NCBI RefSeq assembly: GCF_002764115.1
Contig: NZ_CP017940.1
Span: 3,446,501-3,510,500 of the forward strand
From: Phyllobacterium zundukense
GTDB lineage: Bacteria > Pseudomonadota > Alphaproteobacteria > Rhizobiales > Rhizobiaceae
Direction of reading: 5' to 3'
Length of the DNA: 64,000 nt
A program made the position numbers and the translations under genes. The stretch's first letter is position 1. Every line of letters starts with the position of its first letter. Shown piece after piece: positions 7,607-17,780 of this stretch. The notes under the pieces were generated by a model, which saw only the letters and a program-made list of their open reading frames with translations, searched no databases and had not been told where the DNA came from.

Positions 7607-8383
7607 TCACAACTTCCAGCCGGAATGCAGCGCAGCGATGCCGCCGGTAAAATTGCGCCAGCTCACACGTTCGAAACCAGCCTGGCGGATCATCTCGGCG
7701 AAATCAGCCTGACGCGGAAACTTGCGGATCGACTCGACGAGATATTGATAACTGTCGGCATCGCCGGTCACAGCCTTGCCAATTTTCGGAATGGCATTGA
7801 ACGACCAGGCGTCATAGACCTTGTCGAGGACCGGCAGTTCAACCTCGGAAAATTCGAGGCAAAGGAACCGCCCGCCCGGCTTCAGGACACGGAAGGCTTC
7901 TGACAGGGCGCGGTCAATATGCGGGACATTGCGGATGCCGAAAGCGATCGTATAGGCATCGAAGCTCGCATCCTGGAAGGGAAGCACCTCGGCATTGGCT
8001 TCGACAAATTCGGTGTTGTCGGCAAGGCCTTTTTTCTCGGCACGGTCGCGCCCGACGCCGAGCATGGAGCCGTTGATATCGAGCACGGTCGCATGGGCAT
8101 TGCGGTTGGAAGCTTCAATGATCCGGAAGGCGATGTCGCCAGTACCGCCAGCCACGTCGAGCACTTTCCAATTCGCCGTCTTGGAAGGTGACAGCCAGGC
8201 GATCATCGAATCCTTCCAGATGCGATGAAGGCCGCCCGACATCAGGTCGTTCATCACATCGTAGCGCTTGGCGACGCGATGGAAGACATCATTGACGCGT
8301 GCCTGCTTTTCCCCATCGCTGACATCCTGAAAGCCGAAGGATGTTTCCATGCCGCCATGGGCCCCGGTGCGTTGCTGGCTCAT
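7607..8383 (-). CDS. ubiE: UbiE demethylmenaquinone/2-polyprenyl-methoxy-benzoquinol C-methyltransferase
   Basis: A 258-aa SAM-dependent C-methyltransferase of ubiquinone synthesis. [21 protein letters not shown] is the UbiE/COQ5 signature start, [15 protein letters not shown] is the SAM-binding glycine loop (motif I), and [20 protein letters not shown] is the second family signature. Start ATG 8383 ([11 protein letters not shown]) is chosen because family homology begins shortly after it; the open frame extends further upstream without homology. It is the first gene of the ubiE-ubiB-coaBC row, and an unusual inverted repeat separates it from ubiB. Confidence 0.93.
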   Translation of the reverse strand: MSQQRTGAHGGMETSFGFQDVSDGEKQARVNDVFHRVAKRYDVMNDLMSGGLHRIWKDSMIAWLSPSKTANWKVLDVAGGTGDIAFRIIEASNRNAHATVLDINGSMLGVGRDRAEKKGLADNTEFVEANAEVLPFQDASFDAYTIAFGIRNVPHIDRALSEAFRVLKPGGRFLCLEFSEVELPVLDKVYDAWSFNAIPKIGKAVTGDADSYQYLVESIRKFPRQADFAEMIRQAGFERVSWRNFTGGIAALHSGWKL

Positions 8384-8506
8384 TGTGTTTACCTGTTGAT
8401 CTGCGTTGCCCGGACCATAGAAGATTGAAACACATAAGGCTATTGTCCTGTTGCGCGGTGAAGCGACGCGTTGAATAATTTGTTTAATTTTTTTGGAGTG
8501 ACCGGA

Positions 8507-9526
8507 ATGGTCCTGAAAGCCGAATTGCATTGCCATATTGAAGGAGCCGCCTCCACGGGTCTGGTCGAGCGAAAGGCTGTCAAATATGGCGCCAATGTTT
8601 CCAGCTTTGTCCAGGGCGGCAAATTCGTCTGGCACGATTTCACCTCCTTCCTGCGTGCCTATGATCAGGCATCGATGCTCTTCCGAACCGAAGAGGATTA
8701 TGCCGATCTTGCCGAGGATTACCTTCTGTCATTGAGCAGGCAGGATGCCATCTATTCAGAGGTGTTCATCTCGACAGATCATGCCATCAGCGCCGGGCTT
8801 GACCCGCGGGCCTATATTGAAGGTCTTGCCGAGGGCATGCGCCGCGCCAAGGCGGCGACGGGCATTGAGGGCCGCATGATTGCGACGGGCCTGCGCCACA
8901 AAGGGCCAGACGCCGTGCTGGCAGCAGCGCAGTACATCGTTGACAATCCGCACCCGCTGGTCACGGGTTTTGGCATGGCGGGCGATGAGCGGATGCATGC
9001 CCCCAAGGATTTCACAGCGGCGTTCGCGCTGGCGCGCAGTGCGGGGCTCGGGATCACTGTGCATGCGGGCGAACTGTCGGGATGGGAGAGCGTTGCGGAC
9101 GCGCTGGACGCACTCAAACCCGGGCGCATCGGCCATGGTGTACGCGCGATCGAGAATCCCGATCTGGTCAAACGCCTGGCGGACGAACAAATCCTGCTCG
9201 AATGCTGCCCTGGGTCGAACATTTCGCTTAGCGTCTATAGCGATTTTCCTGCGCATCCCTTTGCAGAGCTTGCAAAAGCCGGTGTGCCTGTGACCCTCAA
9301 TTCCGATGATCCGCCCTACTTCCACACGGACCTTGCACGGGAATACGAGATCGCGGCGACTTATTTCGGCTATGATGATGATATGCTCAACAAGGTGACT
9401 GAAACGGCAATCAAGGCCGCCTTTGTCGACGAAGATACGCGAACAGCGCTGCTCGAACGTCTTTACCCCGACAAAACTGTGCGCGTTGCCGATGAGCTCT
9501 TTGCGGGATCGGTGTCGAGCAGCTAA
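8507..9526 (+). CDS. add: adenosine deaminase family protein
   Basis: A 339-aa zinc amidohydrolase. Metal ligands and catalytic residues are visible: [10 protein letters not shown] (HxH), [13 protein letters not shown] (His and catalytic Glu), [19 protein letters not shown], and LNSDDPPYF with the metal Asp. The enzyme removes the 6-amino group from adenosine (or adenine; the subgroups are close), giving inosine for the purine nucleoside phosphorylase encoded at 11.5-12.3 kb. ATG 8507 has GGAG about 8 nt upstream. upp follows after 33 bp on the same strand, making a two-gene salvage unit opposite the deoA operon. Confidence 0.85.
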   Translation: MVLKAELHCHIEGAASTGLVERKAVKYGANVSSFVQGGKFVWHDFTSFLRAYDQASMLFRTEEDYADLAEDYLLSLSRQDAIYSEVFISTDHAISAGLDPRAYIEGLAEGMRRAKAATGIEGRMIATGLRHKGPDAVLAAAQYIVDNPHPLVTGFGMAGDERMHAPKDFTAAFALARSAGLGITVHAGELSGWESVADALDALKPGRIGHGVRAIENPDLVKRLADEQILLECCPGSNISLSVYSDFPAHPFAELAKAGVPVTLNSDDPPYFHTDLAREYEIAATYFGYDDDMLNKVTETAIKAAFVDEDTRTALLERLYPDKTVRVADELFAGSVSSS

Positions 9527-9559
9527 GGTCATGTGAATTCAGAGTAAAGGGGACTTCCC

Positions 9560-10186
9560 ATGGGCGTCACGATCGTTTCCCATCCGCTTGTCCAGCACAA
9601 GCTTACAATCATGCGCGACAAGGATACCTCGACAGCGGGATTCCGGCGGTTGCTCAAGGAAATCTCGCTCCTGCTGTGCTATGAGGTGACGCGCGATCTG
9701 CAATTGACCAACATCAGGATCCAGACACCCTTGATGGAGATGGATGCGCCGGTAATCGAAGGCAAGAAGCTGGTCTTCGCTTCGATCCTGCGCGCCGGCA
9801 ACGGCCTGCTCGAAGGTATGCTCGATCTCGTGCCGGCTGCACGCGTTGCGCATATCGGCCTTTATCGTGATCACGAAACGCTGCTGCCGGTCGAATATTA
9901 CTTCAAGGCGCCCGAAGATATCGTCAACCGGCTGATCATCGTCGTTGATCCTATGCTGGCAACGGCCAATTCCGCCATAGCCGCCATTCAGAAGCTGAAG
10001 GATCGCGGGGCAAGCAATATCCGATTCCTTTGCTTGCTCGCCGCGCCGGAAGGTATAGAACGCTTTACCAAGGCGCATCCGGACGTGCAGGTTTTCACTG
10101 CGGCCATCGACAGCCATTTGAATGAAAAAGGCTATATCGTCCCGGGTCTCGGCGACGCTGGCGACCGCATGTACGGGACTAAGTGA
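9560..10186 (+). CDS. upp: uracil phosphoribosyltransferase
   Basis: A 208-aa cytosolic enzyme converting uracil and PRPP to UMP. The N-terminus ([20 protein letters not shown]) is nearly invariant in Upp; [22 protein letters not shown] binds uracil/[19 protein letters not shown] is the PRPP loop (commonly ATGGS in other species, here ATANS); and the end [13 protein letters not shown] is the uracil-binding tail. GGGGAC precedes the ATG. It uses uracil released by thymidine/uridine phosphorolysis and cytidine deamination encoded opposite. The stop lies one base from the convergent deoA stop. Confidence 0.95.
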   Translation: MGVTIVSHPLVQHKLTIMRDKDTSTAGFRRLLKEISLLLCYEVTRDLQLTNIRIQTPLMEMDAPVIEGKKLVFASILRAGNGLLEGMLDLVPAARVAHIGLYRDHETLLPVEYYFKAPEDIVNRLIIVVDPMLATANSAIAAIQKLKDRGASNIRFLCLLAAPEGIERFTKAHPDVQVFTAAIDSHLNEKGYIVPGLGDAGDRMYGTK

Positions 10187-10187
10187 G

Positions 10188-11504
10188 TCAGGCGCCGATG
10201 CGACGGAATACCGGATTGATGGTGCGCGGTTTGCGTTCCGAAAAACCATAAGCAGATTCGATGACGCGCACGGCTGCGGCGGCGTCATCATGGCTGCGGG
10301 CATGGACCAGTGCGACCGGTTCGCCTTCGTCCATTCGGGCGCCAATAGGCTGAAGGGCCGTTACTCCGACCGCATGATCGATGGGATCCTGCGGACGGAT
10401 TCGGCCGCCACCGAGCGTCACAACCGCAACACCAATCGCGCGGGTATCAATTGACGAGACATGACCCGTCTGGGGGGCTTTCACCTCATGCGTTACCGGT
10501 GCGACCGGCAAATGATGGCTGATGCGAGAAATGAAATCTGTCGGACCGCCAAGCCCTGCCACCATGCGCCCGAAAATTTCCGCCGCCTTGCCGCTGCTCA
10601 GGGCATCGCGTGCCTTTTCCGTCGCAACCTTGTGATTTGGTGCGAGCTTTGCCGAGACCAGCATCTCAGCAACCAGCGCCAGCGTGACCGCTTCGAGACG
10701 GGCGTCCCGCCTATCCCCGGTCAGGAAATCGACAGCATTCCTCACCTCGACAGCATTGCCGGCAGCAAGAGCAAGCGGTTCGTTCATATCGGTCAGAAGC
10801 GCGGTCGTCGTCAGGCCGGCTCCTTGAGCCACCGCGACAATGCTCTCGGCAAGCGACACCGCATCGCGATTTCTGGCCATGAAGGCGCCGTTGCCTGACT
10901 TCACATCCAATACCAGAGCGTTGAGTCCGGCTGAAAGTTTCTTCGACAGGATCGAGGCGGTGATGAGCGGGATGGATTCCACCGTCGCGGTGACATCGCG
11001 GATGGAATAGAAGCGTTTGTCGGCCGGCGCGAGATTGGCTGTCTGCCCTATGATCGCACAGCCAACTTCGTACACTACCTTGCGGAACAATGCATTGTCC
11101 GGCTGGCTGCGATAACCGGGGATCGAATCCATCTTGTCGAGCGTTCCGCCCGTATGGCCGAGCCCCCTGCCGGAAATCATTGGAACGTAAGCGCCGCAGG
11201 CAGCGGCTATGGGCGCAAGCATCAGCGAGACGTTGTCGCCAACACCGCCAGTCGAATGCTTGTCAACCGCAGGACCGGGCAGATCGGACCAGTCAAGAAT
11301 ATCGCCGGAATCGCGCATGGCGAGCGTGAGAGCCACCGCTTCATCGCGTTTCATGCCATTGAAGAACACTGCCATGGCAAAGGCCGCAACCTGGCCTTCG
11401 GTGATTGCACCCGAACTCATGGCATTGACGAAGGCGGTTATGTCCGCCGCATCCAGTGTTTGTCCGTCACGTTTGCGGCGGATGATTTCCTGGGGCAACA
11501 ACAT
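10188..11504 (-). CDS. deoA: thymidine phosphorylase
   Basis: A 438-aa enzyme cleaving thymidine or deoxyuridine with phosphate to base plus 2-deoxyribose-1-phosphate. The pyrimidine nucleoside phosphorylase signature SGRGLGHTGGTLDKMDSIPG is complete, VDKHSTGGVGDNVS binds phosphate, and LDVKSGNGAFM completes the active site. Length matches E. coli DeoA (440 aa). It is the last gene of the leftward salvage operon, three bases after the phosphorylase gene, and ends against upp, which implies antisense overlap of the two transcripts. Confidence 0.95.
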   Translation of the reverse strand: MLLPQEIIRRKRDGQTLDAADITAFVNAMSSGAITEGQVAAFAMAVFFNGMKRDEAVALTLAMRDSGDILDWSDLPGPAVDKHSTGGVGDNVSLMLAPIAAACGAYVPMISGRGLGHTGGTLDKMDSIPGYRSQPDNALFRKVVYEVGCAIIGQTANLAPADKRFYSIRDVTATVESIPLITASILSKKLSAGLNALVLDVKSGNGAFMARNRDAVSLAESIVAVAQGAGLTTTALLTDMNEPLALAAGNAVEVRNAVDFLTGDRRDARLEAVTLALVAEMLVSAKLAPNHKVATEKARDALSSGKAAEIFGRMVAGLGGPTDFISRISHHLPVAPVTHEVKAPQTGHVSSIDTRAIGVAVVTLGGGRIRPQDPIDHAVGVTALQPIGARMDEGEPVALVHARSHDDAAAAVRVIESAYGFSERKPRTINPVFRRIGA

Positions 11505-11507
11505 CGC

Positions 11508-12308
11508 TTAGCCGATCTCCCGAACCAGTGCCCGAATGATCTTCTGCAGCCGTGCGCCACCCTTCGGCGCGACATCCTTGGTTTCCTCATGCGAGAGTTC
11601 CGCACCTGTCATGCCTGCTCCATAATTTGTGATGACCGAGCAGGCAGCGACACGCAGCCCGAAGAAACGTGCCAGAATGACCTCCGGCACAGTGGACATG
11701 CCGACCGCATCAGCGCCAAGCGTGCGTGCCATGCGAATTTCCGCCGGTGTTTCGAAAGACGGGCCGGAAAACCACATGTAGACGCCCATCGCCAGCTTTT
11801 CTTGCACCTCGCCGGCCGCGACGGCAAATGCGTCCTTGAGCTTGCTGTCATAGGCTGTCGTCATGCCAACAAAACGCTGGTCAGAGGGCTCGCCGATGAG
11901 CGGATTGAGGCCGGAATAGTTGATATGATCTTCGATCAACATCACGCTGCCGGGTGCAAGATCGTGGCGGACTGAACCGGCAGCATTGGTCAGGATCAGC
12001 ATCTCGATGCCAAGATCGGCAAGCGCAGCGATGACAGGGCGCATGACCGAGGCGTCACCCTTTTCATAATAGTGAGCGCGGCCCGCCAGCACCAGGACCG
12101 GCTTGCCGGAAAGATAACCTGCGACGACCTCGCCGGCATGGCCAGAAACGCCGCTATGCGGGAAGCCTGGAAGGTCGGCATAGGGGATGCGGATGGCATT
12201 TTCCACGGCATCGACCAATGAACCAAGGCCGGATCCAAGCACCAGTGCAACACGCGGCGCCAGGCCATTGAGCTTTTGGATAATTGCTCCGGTCGCAGGT
12301 GCGATCAT
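11508..12308 (-). CDS. purine-nucleoside phosphorylase
   Basis: A 266-aa trimeric-type (PNP/MTAP family) phosphorylase. It shows VALVLGSGLGSLVD (phosphate loop), FPHSGVSGHAGE, RAHYYEKGD, LTNAAGSVRHDLAPGSVMLIEDHINY and the C-terminal ITNYGAGMTGAELSHEE. It cleaves inosine and guanosine to base and ribose-1-phosphate, working after adenosine deaminase. ATG 12308 overlaps the cdd stop by four bases (ATGA), which decides the start against the longer upstream open frame. DeoD-type and XapA-type specificities cannot be separated further here. Confidence 0.9.
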   Translation of the reverse strand: MIAPATGAIIQKLNGLAPRVALVLGSGLGSLVDAVENAIRIPYADLPGFPHSGVSGHAGEVVAGYLSGKPVLVLAGRAHYYEKGDASVMRPVIAALADLGIEMLILTNAAGSVRHDLAPGSVMLIEDHINYSGLNPLIGEPSDQRFVGMTTAYDSKLKDAFAVAAGEVQEKLAMGVYMWFSGPSFETPAEIRMARTLGADAVGMSTVPEVILARFFGLRVAACSVITNYGAGMTGAELSHEETKDVAPKGGARLQKIIRALVREIG

Positions 12309-12709
12309 GCTGCACCTTTGCCGAGTACTTCCGCTTCGAAGCCGTAGGGAAACAGTTCTTTCATGGTGAGCGTTTCGACAATGCCATTGTTGTCGCAAAG
12401 ATGCAGGCGCGTTTCAGGTCCGGCGAATTCGGCCAGGCGTTGACGGCAACCGCCGCAAGGCGTGCATTTCGCCTTCTTTTCGGCGACAACGGCGATCTCG
12501 GTGATCGTACCGCCGCCACCCATGACGAAGTGCGACAGGGCGGTGGTTTCGGCGCACCAGCCTTCCGGATAGGAAATGACCTCGATATTACAGCCGGAAT
12601 AGATGCGCCCGTCGCTGGTACGAATGGCGGCTCCTACCGGAAACCGCGAATAGGGCGAATGCGTTTTCTGCATGGCGGCAAAGGCCGCGTCGAAGAGGTC
12701 CTTGCTCAT
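12305..12709 (-). CDS. cdd: cytidine deaminase
   Basis: A 134-aa homotetrameric-type zinc deaminase converting cytidine and deoxycytidine to uridine and deoxyuridine. The zinc site is WCAETTALSHF (Cys and catalytic Glu) with CTPCGGCRQRL (two Cys). The substrate-binding YSRFPVGAA and YSGCNIEVISYP stretches precede it; ENAS, usual at this point, is replaced by EVIS. It is tightly packed in the operon: one base downstream of the permease stop and overlapping the phosphorylase ATG. Its product feeds deoA and upp. Confidence 0.93.
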   Translation of the reverse strand: MSKDLFDAAFAAMQKTHSPYSRFPVGAAIRTSDGRIYSGCNIEVISYPEGWCAETTALSHFVMGGGGTITEIAVVAEKKAKCTPCGGCRQRLAEFAGPETRLHLCDNNGIVETLTMKELFPYGFEAEVLGKGAA

Positions 12710-12710
12710 T

Positions 12711-13682
12711 CTATCTTTCTTTCACATAGGCTACACCACCCGCCTTGGGCGGGATCGCCTTGCCGATAAAACCGGCGAGCAGCACGATGGTGAGAATATA
12801 GGGCAAGGCCTGCATCAATTGCACGGGCACTTCCCCGATCAATGGCAGGGGATGCCCCTGCATGCGGATTGCGACCGCATCGAGAAAGCCGAAGAGCAGG
12901 CAAGCGAACATCGCCTGAACCGGGCGCCATTTGGCGAAGATCAATGCTGCGAGCGCGATATAGCCCTTGCCCGCGGTCATGTCCTTGACGAAACCTGCAC
13001 CCTGGGCTGTCGCCAGATAGGCGCCGGCAATGCCGCAAAGTACGCCGCAGCAGATGACCGCGCGGTAGCGCAGCCAGGGTACGGACACGCCGGCCGTGTC
13101 CACGGCAGCCGGGTTTTCCCCGACGGCACGCAGACGCAGACCGAAGCGCGTACGGTAGAGTACCCACCAGGTGAACGGAACGAGCAGGAATGCGAGATAG
13201 ACCGGGATCGAATGACCGGAGATCAGTTCGTAATAGATCTGGCCGATGACGGGCACATCCTTCAGTGCTTCCGCGCCCGGAAGGTTGATCGGGTTGAAAC
13301 GCGCTTCGTTGGGAAGCGAGGGTGTTCGTCCGCCCTGCTGAAACCATGCCTGGCCAAGGATGACGGTGGTGCCGGCGGCGATGAAGTTGATCGCAACGCC
13401 CGAGACGATCTGGTTGCCACGATGGGTGATGGAGGCAAAGCCATGAACGAGGCCAAGCGCGACGGAGACGAGAACGGCGGCAAGCAGGCCGATATAGGCT
13501 GAACCGAACCAGGTGGCGGCCGCACCAGCGGCAAAAGCGCCGGCAAGCATCTTGCCTTCAAGGCCGATGTCGAAAATGCCGGCGCGTTCGGAATAGAGCC
13601 CCGCCAGGCACGCCAGAAGCAAGGGAGCGGAGAGCCGGATCGTCGAATCGAACAGCTGGAGGATGGTGGTGAGCGAATCCAT
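12711..13682 (-). CDS. nucleoside ABC transporter permease, second subunit (NupQ/YufQ type)
   Basis: A 323-aa BPD_transp_2-family inner-membrane permease with about eight to nine hydrophobic segments. AGIFDIGLEGKMLAGAFAAG and IVSGVAINFIAAGTTVILGQ are typical of the second permease of BMP-dependent nucleoside importers, and GKGYIALAALIFAKWRP is the EAA-like coupling loop that contacts the ATPase. It pairs with the permease encoded just upstream, whose stop overlaps this start by one base. With cdd immediately downstream, the substrate is very likely nucleosides. Confidence 0.88.
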   Translation of the reverse strand: MDSLTTILQLFDSTIRLSAPLLLACLAGLYSERAGIFDIGLEGKMLAGAFAAGAAATWFGSAYIGLLAAVLVSVALGLVHGFASITHRGNQIVSGVAINFIAAGTTVILGQAWFQQGGRTPSLPNEARFNPINLPGAEALKDVPVIGQIYYELISGHSIPVYLAFLLVPFTWWVLYRTRFGLRLRAVGENPAAVDTAGVSVPWLRYRAVICCGVLCGIAGAYLATAQGAGFVKDMTAGKGYIALAALIFAKWRPVQAMFACLLFGFLDAVAIRMQGHPLPLIGEVPVQLMQALPYILTIVLLAGFIGKAIPPKAGGVAYVKER

Positions 13683-14827
13683 TACTGGCCTCCTCCCGTT
13701 GCGACAGCGGGCGCGGTCTCGCGTTTCGCCCGGCCGATCCGCTGGAAAATGCGTTGAAGCGACGGACGGAACATGTGTTCGAGCGCACCGGCAAAAAGAA
13801 TGACCAGCCCTTGAATAATGACAATCATGTCACGCGATATGTTTGGCATGTCGAAGGCGATCTCGGCGCCGCCCTGATAGAGCATGCCGAAGAGGATGGC
13901 AGCAAGGACGATGCCTGCCGGATGCGACCGGCCCATCAGTGCAACGGCAATGCCGACAAAACCAGCACCCGCAACGAAATCCAGCTGCATGCGGTGCTGG
14001 GCGCCCATGATCGGATTGAGCGCCATCATGCCTGCGAGTGCACCCGAAATCATCATTGTAATGATGATGATACGCAGCTCGCTGATGCCGGCATAGCGCG
14101 CGGCCTTGGGACTGAAGCCCATGGTGCGTATTTCATAGCCGAGCTTGGTGCGCCAGATCAGCACCCACACCAGAAATGCTGCCAGCAGAGCAAGCAGGAA
14201 ACTGATGTTGAGCGGAGCCGAACGCATATTGAGCCCGACAAGATTGAGCAGCCAGCCAAGACCTGGCAACTGACCGCCTTCAGCGAAAACACGGGTCTCC
14301 GGCGCCTGGCTCCCCATCGGCTTCAACACACCCACAAGCAGATAGACCATGATGCTTGCTGCGATGAAATTGAACATGATGGTGGTGATGACCACATGCG
14401 ATCCGCGCTTGGCCTGTAGCCATGCCGGAATCAGCGCCCACAGGGCACCGACCAGTGCCGAGGCCAGGATTGCCAAAGGAAACGTCAACCACCAGGGCAG
14501 AAAGCCGCCAAGGCCGAGGCCGATGAGCGAAACACCGAGACCGCCGATATAGGCCTGGCCTTCGCCGCCAATATTGAACAGGCCACAATGGAAGGCGACC
14601 GCGACGCAGAGTCCGGTGAAGATGAAATTCGTCGCGTAATAAAGCGTGTAGCCGACACCATCGCCCGAACCAAAAGCGCCCTTGACCATCAAAACCGCCG
14701 CATCGATGGGGCTTTCACCAACCAGAAGGACCACGAGGCCGGCGACGAAAAAAGCGACAATCAGATTGATCAGCGGCAGGAGGCCATAGTCGGCCCAGGC
14801 AGGCAATTTGGCAAAGGGCTGGCTCAT
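13682..14827 (-). CDS. nucleoside ABC transporter permease, first subunit (NupP/YufP type)
   Basis: A 381-aa inner-membrane permease of the BPD_transp_2 family, longer than its partner. The sequence GLCVAVAFHCGLFNIGGEGQAYIG and ITTIMFNFIAASIMVYLL are the family marks, and GFVGIAVALMGRSHPAGIVLAA is the coupling region. About nine membrane segments are visible from residue 17 on. The ATG overlaps the isochorismatase-like gene by four bases. Together with the 323-aa permease and the ATPase it forms the translocator for nucleosides delivered by the BMP-type binding protein at 18.5-19.5 kb. Confidence 0.88.
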   Translation of the reverse strand: MSQPFAKLPAWADYGLLPLINLIVAFFVAGLVVLLVGESPIDAAVLMVKGAFGSGDGVGYTLYYATNFIFTGLCVAVAFHCGLFNIGGEGQAYIGGLGVSLIGLGLGGFLPWWLTFPLAILASALVGALWALIPAWLQAKRGSHVVITTIMFNFIAASIMVYLLVGVLKPMGSQAPETRVFAEGGQLPGLGWLLNLVGLNMRSAPLNISFLLALLAAFLVWVLIWRTKLGYEIRTMGFSPKAARYAGISELRIIIITMMISGALAGMMALNPIMGAQHRMQLDFVAGAGFVGIAVALMGRSHPAGIVLAAILFGMLYQGGAEIAFDMPNISRDMIVIIQGLVILFAGALEHMFRPSLQRIFQRIGRAKRETAPAVATGGGQ

Positions 14828-15375
14828 GGCAAGGTCTCGATGATCGCGTCGGAGGTTGAGATACGGGCATATTCGCCATCAAGGATGGAAAGGGCCAAAG
14901 CGTGGACATCTTCAGCTGCCCAGTGCTTGCCGCAATGATCCTTGCGGTCGATGCTCGCGACGGCATCTTCGGGCACGGTGACCTCGAATCCCAGGTTAGC
15001 TGCCATACGAACCGTGGCGTCGACGGAGTTTTCGAGCAGCACGCCCGTGATGACGAGACTGTGCACCTGCAATTCGTCCAAAACATCCATAAGGTCAGTA
15101 CCGATGAAGGCACTGTTGGTGCGCTTGTCGACGACCGGCTCACCCAATTGCGGCGCTACCTCCGGCTTGAACTCATTGCCTTCCGTGCCGGGCCTGTAAG
15201 GCGATGTCGGGTCGGTGGAATCGTGGCGGATGTGGATGACCGGCAAGCGGCGCTCGCGCCAGGCGGCAAGCAGCCGGGCGATGGCGGCTTCGGTTTCCGG
15301 CTGACCGCGCCGGCCCCATTTCGGATCATCGATGGCGTTTTGCACATCGATGACGACCAGTGCCTGCGTCGTCAT
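14824..15375 (-). CDS. isochorismatase-like cysteine hydrolase
   Basis: A 183-aa cytosolic alpha/beta hydrolase of the isochorismatase/nicotinamidase family. It shows [10 protein letters not shown] (catalytic Asp), [14 protein letters not shown] (catalytic Lys), a cis-peptide turn [12 protein letters not shown], and [12 protein letters not shown]. The catalytic Cys position after the VxxTGV turn reads LLENSVD rather than the common xxxCV, so the nucleophile may be absent; this should be checked against a structure. It is embedded in the nucleoside transporter operon with four-base overlaps on both sides, pointing to a role with an imported N-heterocycle or amide. Confidence 0.78.
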   Translation of the reverse strand: MTTQALVVIDVQNAIDDPKWGRRGQPETEAAIARLLAAWRERRLPVIHIRHDSTDPTSPYRPGTEGNEFKPEVAPQLGEPVVDKRTNSAFIGTDLMDVLDELQVHSLVITGVLLENSVDATVRMAANLGFEVTVPEDAVASIDRKDHCGKHWAAEDVHALALSILDGEYARISTSDAIIETLP

Positions 15376-16904
15376 TCCGCCGCCTCCTGCTGTTCAACAC
15401 CTGCCATAAGCAGGCCAAGCTCGCTTTCGCTGGCGTCAGAATCGCGTTCACCGACAATACGCCCGGCGAACATCACCAGAATGCGGTCGGAGAGCGAGCG
15501 GATTTCGTCGAGCTCCACCGAGACGAGGAGGACCGCCTTGCCCGCATCGCGCATTTCGATGATGCGCTTGTGGATGAACTCGATCGCGCCCACATCAACA
15601 CCGCGGGTCGGCTGACCGATGATGAGAACGCCCGGGTCGCGCTCCATTTCGCGCGCGAGGACGATCTTCTGCTGATTGCCGCCAGAGAAATTAGCAGTCT
15701 TCAGGCGGGGGTCACCCGGACGGATGTCATATTTCTCGATCTTCTTGCGCGCATCGGCCTGGATGGCGTCGAGATCGAGAAACGGTCCATTGAGATAGAG
15801 CGGATCGTCATGATAGCCGAGGATGGAGTTCTCATATTCCTCGAAAGCCAGAACCAGGCCCATGTGATGACGGTCTTCCGGCACATGGGCAAGGCCGCGA
15901 TCGCGCAGCTCGCCCGGATCCGCGGCTCCCGTAATATCGATGACCTGCCCGTCGAGAAGCACGCGGCCAGAGACAGCCGTGCGGATACCGGCGATGGTTT
16001 CGATCAGCTGTGATTGACCATTGCCCGCCACACCGGCAATACCGACAATCTCGCCGCCACGGACCGTGAAGGATGCGTCGTCCACCATCACCACACCGCG
16101 GCTGTCGCGGACTGTGAGGTTCTCGACGGAAAGCTTGATTTCCCCCGGCTTGGCCTCGCCCTTTTGCACCCGCAGGAGCACACGGCGACCGACCATCAGC
16201 TCGGCAAGCTCTTCCACCGTGGTTTCCTCGGTCTTGCGCGTCGCAACGACAGCGCCCTGCCGCATGACGGAAACATTGTCCGTCACCGCCATGATCTCGC
16301 GCAGCTTGTGCGTGATGAGGACGATCGTTTTTCCCTGATCCTTCAACTGTTCAAGGATACGGAAAAGATGGTCCGCCTCCGGCGGGGTCAGCACGCCTGT
16401 CGGTTCGTCAAGCACCAGTATTTCCGCGCCGCGGTAGAGTGCCTTCAGGATTTCCACGCGCTGCTGCAGCCCGACGGGGAGTTCCTCGATCATCGCATCC
16501 GGATCCACATCGAGCTGATATTCCCTCTCAAGCCGTTTCAGCTCGGCTCGGGCCTTGGCAATGCCGTTCTTCAGCAGCGGGGCACCCTCGACGCCCAGCA
16601 TGACATTTTCCAGCACTGTGAAGTTTTCCACCAGCATGAAGTGCTGATGCACCATGCCAATGCCAAGTGCGATAGCGGCATTGGGATCGGTAATCTTAGC
16701 GGTCGATCCATTGATGCGAATTTCGCCGCTATCAGCTTGATAGAAGCCGTAGAGGATGGACATCAGCGTGGATTTGCCGGCGCCATTCTCACCAATAATA
16801 CCGTGGATCGTGCCCTTTTCGACACGCAGATGAATGTCGCGATTGGCATGGACTGCACCAAAACGCTTATCAATTCCAATAAGTTCAATCGCCGGTTCGG
16901 CCAT
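15372..16904 (-). CDS. nucleoside ABC transporter ATP-binding protein, double-domain (NupO type)
   Basis: A 510-aa fused double ATPase. Domain 1 (about 1-245) has Walker [10 protein letters not shown], signature-like [16 protein letters not shown] and Walker [17 protein letters not shown]. Domain 2 (about 255-500) has a degenerate Walker A (GVAGNGQSQ), signature [15 protein letters not shown] and a Walker B reading [15 protein letters not shown], with Gln in place of the usual catalytic Glu-Asp pattern. Such asymmetry is common in the ribose/nucleoside class. It is the first gene of the operon running leftward to deoA and powers nucleoside import at the inner membrane. Confidence 0.92.
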   Translation of the reverse strand: MAEPAIELIGIDKRFGAVHANRDIHLRVEKGTIHGIIGENGAGKSTLMSILYGFYQADSGEIRINGSTAKITDPNAAIALGIGMVHQHFMLVENFTVLENVMLGVEGAPLLKNGIAKARAELKRLEREYQLDVDPDAMIEELPVGLQQRVEILKALYRGAEILVLDEPTGVLTPPEADHLFRILEQLKDQGKTIVLITHKLREIMAVTDNVSVMRQGAVVATRKTEETTVEELAELMVGRRVLLRVQKGEAKPGEIKLSVENLTVRDSRGVVMVDDASFTVRGGEIVGIAGVAGNGQSQLIETIAGIRTAVSGRVLLDGQVIDITGAADPGELRDRGLAHVPEDRHHMGLVLAFEEYENSILGYHDDPLYLNGPFLDLDAIQADARKKIEKYDIRPGDPRLKTANFSGGNQQKIVLAREMERDPGVLIIGQPTRGVDVGAIEFIHKRIIEMRDAGKAVLLVSVELDEIRSLSDRILVMFAGRIVGERDSDASESELGLLMAGVEQQEAAE

Positions 16905-17077
16905 GTCCCCATCCGCTGTTGTTCAGCTTTTATCGTCTTTTCGAATTTTGACCCTAACACGGGATTTTTTTCTTTCCAGTCAAGAAACGCAAGATTCAAT
17001 AGTCATCAAGTCGCTCGAACTTGAACCGCGACGAAACCCGGATTAGAGAAAGGGGTACAGGGTAAGGAAGACGAGCA

Positions 17078-17290
17078 ATGACAGCCGATAACACGGACCG
17101 TTTGACCCGCCTCGAGATTTTGGTGACCGAGCAGGAAAAGACCATTGAGGAACTTTCCGGCCAGGTAACCGAGCAGTGGAAGGTCATCGAAGGCATGCGC
17201 CGCAAGCTCGATGCTCTAACCGACCGGTTTCTCGTCCTTGAAGAGCAGACCGCGCCCGATATTCCCGTAACCAAGCCGCCGCATTATTAG
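17078..17290 (+). CDS. slyX: SlyX family protein
   Basis: A 70-aa cytosolic protein, almost entirely a coiled coil (residues 8-58: LTRLEILVTEQEKTIEELS onward with heptad Leu/Ile/Val), ending in PPHY, the diagnostic SlyX tail. The function of SlyX is unknown despite its wide occurrence. It is divergent from the transporter ATPase gene (start 16904), so the 173 bp between them must hold two promoters. A GNAT gene follows 17 bp downstream on the same strand. Confidence 0.85.
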   Translation: MTADNTDRLTRLEILVTEQEKTIEELSGQVTEQWKVIEGMRRKLDALTDRFLVLEEQTAPDIPVTKPPHY

Positions 17291-17306
17291 AGCGGAGTAC
17301 ATTCAA

Positions 17307-17780
17307 ATGATGATCCGGGTTGAACCGCTGGAAAATCATCCGGAGCTCGTGCCGCTCTGCGCGCGCTGGAATTTCGAAGAATGGGGCCAATCCGCCGGTC
17401 GCACGATGGAAGAGACCGTCGAAGGGTTTCTCGGGTTTCTGGATCCGTCAAGCGGGCAGAAGGCATTTGTCGGCTTCGCATCGGGATTGCCCGTGGGCGT
17501 CGCGCTTCTGATCGACAATGACCTTGAAAGCCATGCGCATTTGAAGCCATGGCTGGCCAGCCTCTATGTGATGCCCGAGATGCGGGGTCAGGGTGTCGGA
17601 AAAGCATTGATCGGCGCCACTGAAAATTCGGCGCGCAATTTGGGTCATACACAGCTTTATCTCTACACGAGCGAGCCCGACTATTATCGGCCTCTCGGCT
17701 GGCAGGATTTCGAAACACTCACCGGCGACGATGCCGGTCTTGTCATTCTGGCGCGAAGTTTGATCAGGCTCTCGTCTTGA
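17307..17780 (+). CDS. GNAT family N-acetyltransferase
   Basis: A 157-aa acetyltransferase. ASLYVMPEMRGQGVGKALI is motif A, with RGQGVG binding the acetyl-CoA pyrophosphate; LYLYTSEPDYYRPLGWQDF is motif B, including the common YxxxGW. The substrate is unknown. It lies just after slyX and its 3' end overlaps the convergent LysE-type gene by 17 bp. Confidence 0.8.
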   Translation: MMIRVEPLENHPELVPLCARWNFEEWGQSAGRTMEETVEGFLGFLDPSSGQKAFVGFASGLPVGVALLIDNDLESHAHLKPWLASLYVMPEMRGQGVGKALIGATENSARNLGHTQLYLYTSEPDYYRPLGWQDFETLTGDDAGLVILARSLIRLSS

